DNA from: Tubiluchus corallicola
Lineage: Eukaryota; Priapulida; Priapulimorpha; Priapulimorphida; Tubiluchidae
Direction of reading: 5' to 3'
DNA length: 64,000 nt
Assembly: GCA_030141605.1 (NCBI GenBank)
Contig: JAQGDQ010000174.1
Coordinates: forward strand, 374,001-438,000
Below the pieces are notes generated by a model. The model had not been told where the DNA came from. It worked only from the letters and a program-made list of their open reading frames with translations, and did no database searches. Within the stretch, counting starts at the first letter, position 1; every line of letters begins with the position of its first letter. Positions 58,998 through 64,000 of this stretch are shown here, piece by piece. The position numbers and the translations under genes were made by a program.

Positions 58998-59922
58998 TAA
59001 CTGCCGTTAGTTATACTGAATAACTGTTGTTAGTTGAATTATTGCTAGACTTCGAGCCCTGCACCAGCGTATGATTTTGCAGTTCATCCGTTAAAGCACA
59101 ACAGGTATTAATTTCTCAAATAAATCTTTTTCATAAGGTATAATATGGAAATATTTCGCTATATTTCTGAAAAAAGTACGGTCAACAAGTACGCCTTTTT
59201 GGCTTATGTAAACACGCTTTGCAGTCCGTCATTTTACATGACAACAAAGAGTAGAAAATCTTTATTTATCGTGCCTTTCTAACCATTTCCTTTTATAAAG
59301 TACTAGCTGTTGTTTTTTATATTTTAAGGACCCCGCTCGCGTAAAGTCAGTGTGCTCGTTATTGTAAATTAGGCCATATATTTCCTCTCGTTAAATACCC
59401 TTTTGTACCATGAATAGAGTTAATTATCCCTGGACTTAATTATGCCTGCCTTTCACGGAATTTCGATAATGGAACGCATTATAAGGGTTCTTGCAACAAT
59501 ATTAATCAAATTTGCAGTACAGCAGATAAGGCTTATTGCAACACATTTATAAGAAAAACCGATAGAAGCACACAAACAGCTAATAATAGCTAACTATTAA
59601 AAATCTGCATTTCTCATTTTCACGGTTTTTTACAGAAATCCAGGTTGTAGCGCGTTGGTTATTGGAAATGCTAAATTCGCAGTGTATTTTGCTTAGTTGT
59701 GTCTTTGCTTCTTTAGATTCGTGTGAGCGTATCTACTATTGGTTTATCTTTTATTGGTAGTAAAAAATCTATGTATATTTTATGTAATATATAGTACCGT
59801 ATACTATATATATATATATAAAACGATTGTGTATAACACAATATATAATAAACAAAATTGTGCTATAGATCCCGTTTTCTTGACGTTTGCTGTGTCAAAG
59901 CTGCTCCAAATTTACTATTCAC

Positions 59923-59959
<37 letters not shown>
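57297..59959. other. Gene-free stretch
   Basis: No gene recognised. It holds a short GTC/GTT-rich run at 58240-58285 that gives a valine-rich spurious frame, and an (AT)n tract at 58962-58995. Confidence 0.5.
58962..58995. repeat. (AT)n microsatellite
   Basis: 17 uninterrupted AT units. Confidence 0.95.
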
Positions 59960-59961
<2 letters not shown>

Positions 59962-60790
59962 ATCTTTATTTGCCATTAAAAACATTGATAATCACTGATA
60001 AAAACTTTACAGAGATAACCAATCAGTGTTAGTTAATAAAAACTTACACTGCTAAAGGCAAATGCGTCAGTGCAATCTAAACTACTGTGCAGTAATGACG
60101 AATAAAATCAAACATATTTACAACCATACACAAAAAAAAAATAAAAAAAAACAAAAAAAAACTATGATTTAATTAATATGGCCGTGGGTATATGAATTCT
60201 GAATTAGTGTGTATGTTGTCGTACTGGTGCGATGGTATTTCATATCTGGTTAATACTAGTGATTTTAATTTTGTTTTAAATGCCGATAGGGACTTAATTT
60301 GTTTAACCTGTAATGGTAGAGAATTCGAAAGTAAAATTGCTTGTTTGATTACAGAGTTCGTTCCATAGTGGGTATTTGTCCTAATTTGTTTTAGATTGCT
60401 TGTTCTGGAATTAACGATAGGATTTGGAAAAAAGGTAAATCTGTTATTCTGGAATGGTTTGCTGATGTTGTTAATGTATTTAAATATAAAAAGCAGAGTA
60501 AAATATTCTTTGTGTGCTTCAATGATTGGGAATTTTAAAGTTTTTCTCAGGTTAGTTGTTGAAGCTTTGAATTTTTGTCTACCTGCCTTATGATTGTATG
60601 AGTACCCAGCTATCAATCTCAACGCATAGTTTTGAAGGAGATTTAATTTTAAGTAATTTTCTCTTTTGGTTTTTTGAAGTAGCGTACATCCATATAAGAA
60701 GTGTGGTAGAACTAAAGTTTTATACATTAGTGTTTTAGTTTCCTTTGTTAGTTGCCCTTTAACTTGTCTGAGATATGATGTGCTAGATCT
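59932..60790 (-). mobile_element. LINE 3' end: ORF2 C-terminus, 3' UTR and (TA)n tail
   Basis: On the minus strand, SYLRQVKGQLTKETKTL leads into LPHFLYGCTLLQ...LNLLQNYALRLIAGYSYN. The end reads ILLSNSLPLQVKQIKSLSAF, KTKLKSLVL and IYPRPY stop (60173-60175). This is the classic C-terminal region of CR1/jockey-type LINE polymerases. About 200 bp beyond the stop the minus strand reads AATAAAGATTAT and then runs into (TA)n at 59932-59957, which looks like the element's 3' tail. It is 5'-truncated, with about 185 codons intact. Confidence 0.82.
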
Positions 60791-61127
60791 TTTATTAAAA
60801 ATTGACAGCTTGCAGTTTTACACTTAATGAAGTAGGTTTATATTTTAAAACCCCGAATAAAAAATCGCACAATAAACAAGTGGCGTAGCTAAACGGGTGA
60901 GAGGAGAGGGCGATCCGCTCTAGAGAACGCCAAAACGCGCCAAAAAGCTCTAGCTGGTCACTGAATTAAACAACAAGGAAAAACAAGGAAGAGGCACAAG
61001 GCTTTAAACTGCCGTTCATCTTCAGATAAGCATAAAAGACAAAAAGAGAAAAAAACACAAGGAATTACTAGAAATACTAAACCAAACATTTTTTGGGAGT
61101 TTTTGTTTATATTATATTATTAACGTA

Positions 61128-61295
<168 letters not shown>

Positions 61296-62844
61296 TTTAT
61301 TTAATTATCACTATTCTTGTCACTAAGAATTGATATGTTATTTTAGAACTGACAAGAATTGCAGGTCTTTCTACTTGTTTTCATAATCAACTATAGATAC
61401 AGTAGTTACTAGCCTCGCTCAACTTTTGTACGTACTGAAAGTTTCGCAAACAAAAAATTCAGTCTTTTCCCACTGATCTGCTCTTGGCGAAACTCTGTAT
61501 CAGCTTCGTTAATTCTTAATTTAGGCCTGTTGAAGAGATCTTCGCTTGTCCTTTTCACCTTGGCACACACTGAAAAGAGCCAGTTAGTTAGTCACCGTGC
61601 CGTAAAAGCTACAATATTCTATGGTTTTACCTAACGTAAGTATTTTACAGAATTTATCACCATGTTTATCACCAGGTCTATCAAATTTCTGGCTGATAAG
61701 GTAATTTCGTTTGCGCTTCAGTTTTTGAGATAATTGCATCTTCTTTTTTCTAATTATTTAGTTGCATTATATGAATATCAAAAGAATATTAAAAATAACC
61801 CCGTCTCGATGGTTTCACATTTTTTTATTTGAAATAAGCAGTGGCTTAGTAAAACTAATTACGTAATTAAAAACCAAGCTTAAAGAAGCGACAAGTGCAA
61901 ATTAAATGAACATTAATAATGCCGAATCTTCGCAAGTTATTCAAAGTACATGAAATTAATCGCTCCAAGGAAAAATTAATGTCGATTGAAACGGAGTACG
62001 ATGTACGCAGGTGTATCGTTTTTCGTAGAACTTGATTAAAAACCTAAAAGTTATGAAAATAACAATGATGGATTTTGAACTGCTCTTCGTTGCCACAGGT
62101 GTCGCCATAGTTGCCGTCGTTGTAGTTATTGCTGTTGCATTGTTGCATTTGCTTGGCGAAACAATTTCTTTCTCCACATGCGTAGACGTCTTTGTCATTG
62201 TTATTTGCTGCTCTTCCGGCTGCTCTTAACGTTAATGTTTGTGTTACAGCCCAAAGTTAGGTAATTGGGTAGACTTGGGGCATTTAGCCCTTATTGTTGA
62301 CCAGCACCCAAAAGACGATTAGATAATACATGTAGAGCAATCAGTTATTTTCGAAAAGCATGTAATTTGTGCTTCTTACAGAACTTTTGTACCAGATACA
62401 CCAAAACATGACTTTGACCCAAGCTCTACTAGTCCTCAACGCTCGTTCTAGTTTGATCCGCCAGTGCTATTACTTTCTAAAAATTAAGAAAATTCACTGT
62501 CATCCTGTAATGTTTCAAGGTAGACTGGCACAGTCGCTGGTATGTTTATTGTTGTTGATTTGTTGTTGTTCCAGCAGAGTCCAAGTCTCTGTGGTCGTTG
62601 GCTGGTACTACTTCTATCACTTTTTTGTTTGCATTGTAATTTTGAGTAATCTTTAGTTTTTATATTTTAGTTCATTTCACACCATATATAAAAGTATACA
62701 ATATACATTAAAACATATACGTATACATACAAACATATAGATCATACAAAAAAGCAAACAGAACACATTAAAAATACGTATGCGCATATAAAGTAGCAAA
62801 ATAATGAGAGGCGGTGTGGGGGAGACACAAAGAACAAACGCTTC

Positions 62845-63180
62845 TTACATGTGCCGGTTAAAAACTAAGAAAGCATTTAGGTCGACATAATTTAATCGCC
62901 ATTTAAAAACGCTTGCAGTTTGAGCTTTTACCAATGGTGCATCATTTACAATTTTGGTAAACTATTCCAAATCCGAACAACCCTATTAGAAAAAAGTGAT
63001 TAAATATTGTTAACAGATCGCTTGACATACAATTTAAGTGAGTTGTTGCTTCTTGTCCAACTAGATGCAGCTAATGTAAAAAATTGTCTCTATCAACATC
63101 TTGTCTTTATGTATGATTTGATAACACAGTACTAAATCTTTGTGTAGCCTTCTTTCCACTAATGATAAAAAGTTCAATCG
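62845..63180 (-). mobile_element. Decayed LINE ORF2 C-terminus
   Basis: On the minus strand the order is ERRLHKDLVLCYQIIHKDKM, then FFSNRVVRIWNSLPK, then after one frameshift IVNDAPLVKAQTASVFKWRL and a stop. This is the RRL.DL...YKI.H...FF..R....WN.LP..VV.A.....FK..L pattern of CR1-like LINEs. Several stops and at least one frameshift make it a relic. It belongs to a different subfamily from the 60.2-kb copy. Confidence 0.7.
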
Positions 63181-64000
63181 CGACGGATATGACGTGACGG
63201 AAGTAATGTTAAATCTACTAAATCTACAGTACAAGCGCCTGGTAAAATATCTTTGAATTCGTTCAATATTATGCAGCAGTAGTAGTATCTAAACAATAGG
63301 AAGCCTGCTTATGTAAGTTCTAGCATAGCATTTTGCGAAAAATCTCATTTGACATTACGACCGCGGCTGTAGGGCTCGTGCTTTATTCTATATTTAGCTG
63401 TGAAAGACACTGTAAAACCCTCCATTGTTTGACAACATGAAAGTGGAGATGAATTAAATGAACAGGCTAAAGATGAAAGGCAGAATTTTGACGGAAATTG
63501 ACAGAAAATAATGAGCGCTTGTCATCATTAATTTCCACGCAGGGTAGTGACGTGATTTTAGAACAAATGCGATCATTGTGAAGAACAGGTAATTACATCA
63601 GATCGTGCCAAGTGCTTCGCACCAATTAAAGGTAACAGTATCGCGAAAAACAAAAGTTCGCTAGCGTATAGTGTAACGCGATTAAATTCAGATACTTCGG
63701 CTTCGTTGTTGCGCTTTACGTATAGGTAAAGATGTGCTTTTTGTTGAATAAAAAATACTGAAATAAACTGACGACATATTTTTTCAAAATTATTGTTACG
63801 TAGTCATATAATTTGTGCTTATAACAGAACTTTTGTTGAGCAGAAGTTCCAAATACACCAAATGTCACATCAGAGACTCCAAACTTTAATACATTTTCAG
63901 TGTTTCTATTTCACCATCATGCAGTATGATGAGAGTTAGTATCGATCACATTAGCAAATCATTCTAGTACTATACCTTGTGATAAATGGGCCTATTATTA
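63181..64000. other. Gene-free right edge
   Basis: No gene. 63805-63868 shares about 50 bp with 62359-62409 (TAATTTGTGCTT..ACAGAACTTTTGT and ATACACCAAA), so both belong to a dispersed repeat of unknown type. Confidence 0.45.

Overview
The window is animal nuclear DNA. It is AT-rich, has GT-AG introns of about 0.2 to 11.5 kb, and carries many small DNA transposons, decayed LINE 3' ends and microsatellites. Every confidently recognised multi-exon gene is a metazoan housekeeping or membrane gene: DNA polymerase alpha, MPHOSPH6, CTP:phosphocholine cytidylyltransferase, heparan-sulfate 6-O-sulfotransferase, RPL35A and a TMEM272-like protein. A rhodopsin-type GPCR and a heparan sulfate 6-O-sulfotransferase point to a multicellular animal. 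The GC-poor sequence, the intronless GPCR and the CR1/jockey-like LINE ends suggest an invertebrate. I cannot fix the phylum from sequence alone. There are no prokaryotic features, so operons, ribosome binding sites and CRISPR arrays do not apply.

Layout. 1-7.1 kb: the first seven coding exons of POLA1 (minus strand, running off the left edge), with an intronless class A GPCR on the opposite strand inside POLA1 intron 7. 7.1-10.2 kb: spacer with an E2F-type site, then intronless MPHOSPH6 (minus). 10.2-14.4 kb: spacer with a decayed reverse-transcriptase fragment. 14.4-33.1 kb: PCYT1 (plus, 7 coding exons). Its 11.5-kb intron 6 contains tRNA-like SINE modules, a CpG-richer patch with E2F-like palindromes, an intronless divergent Rab11-like GTPase gene and a copy of a ~390-bp MITE that also sits in intron 3. 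33.1-39.4 kb: mostly non-coding, with a GC-richer cluster of open frames (37.7-38.4 kb) that I could not identify. 39.4-41.9 kb: HS6ST (minus, 2 coding exons). 42-47 kb: spacer with a LINE remnant and a striking 976-bp element that has 39-bp perfect terminal inverted repeats and arrays of palindromes. 47.0-50.6 kb: RPL35A (plus, 4 coding exons) with a hAT-type MITE in intron 2. 52.7-55.4 kb: TMEM272-like gene (minus, 4 coding exons). 55.4-64 kb: gene-poor, with three LINE C-terminal fragments, a minisatellite and several microsatellites.

The genes do not form one pathway. The architecture is the point of interest: two intronless genes nested in introns of housekeeping genes, one of them ending 8 bp from a host exon, and several families of non-autonomous DNA transposons sitting in introns. 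The exon models rest on reading frames that join in phase at GT-AG sites and on remembered family sequence, not on transcripts or database searches.
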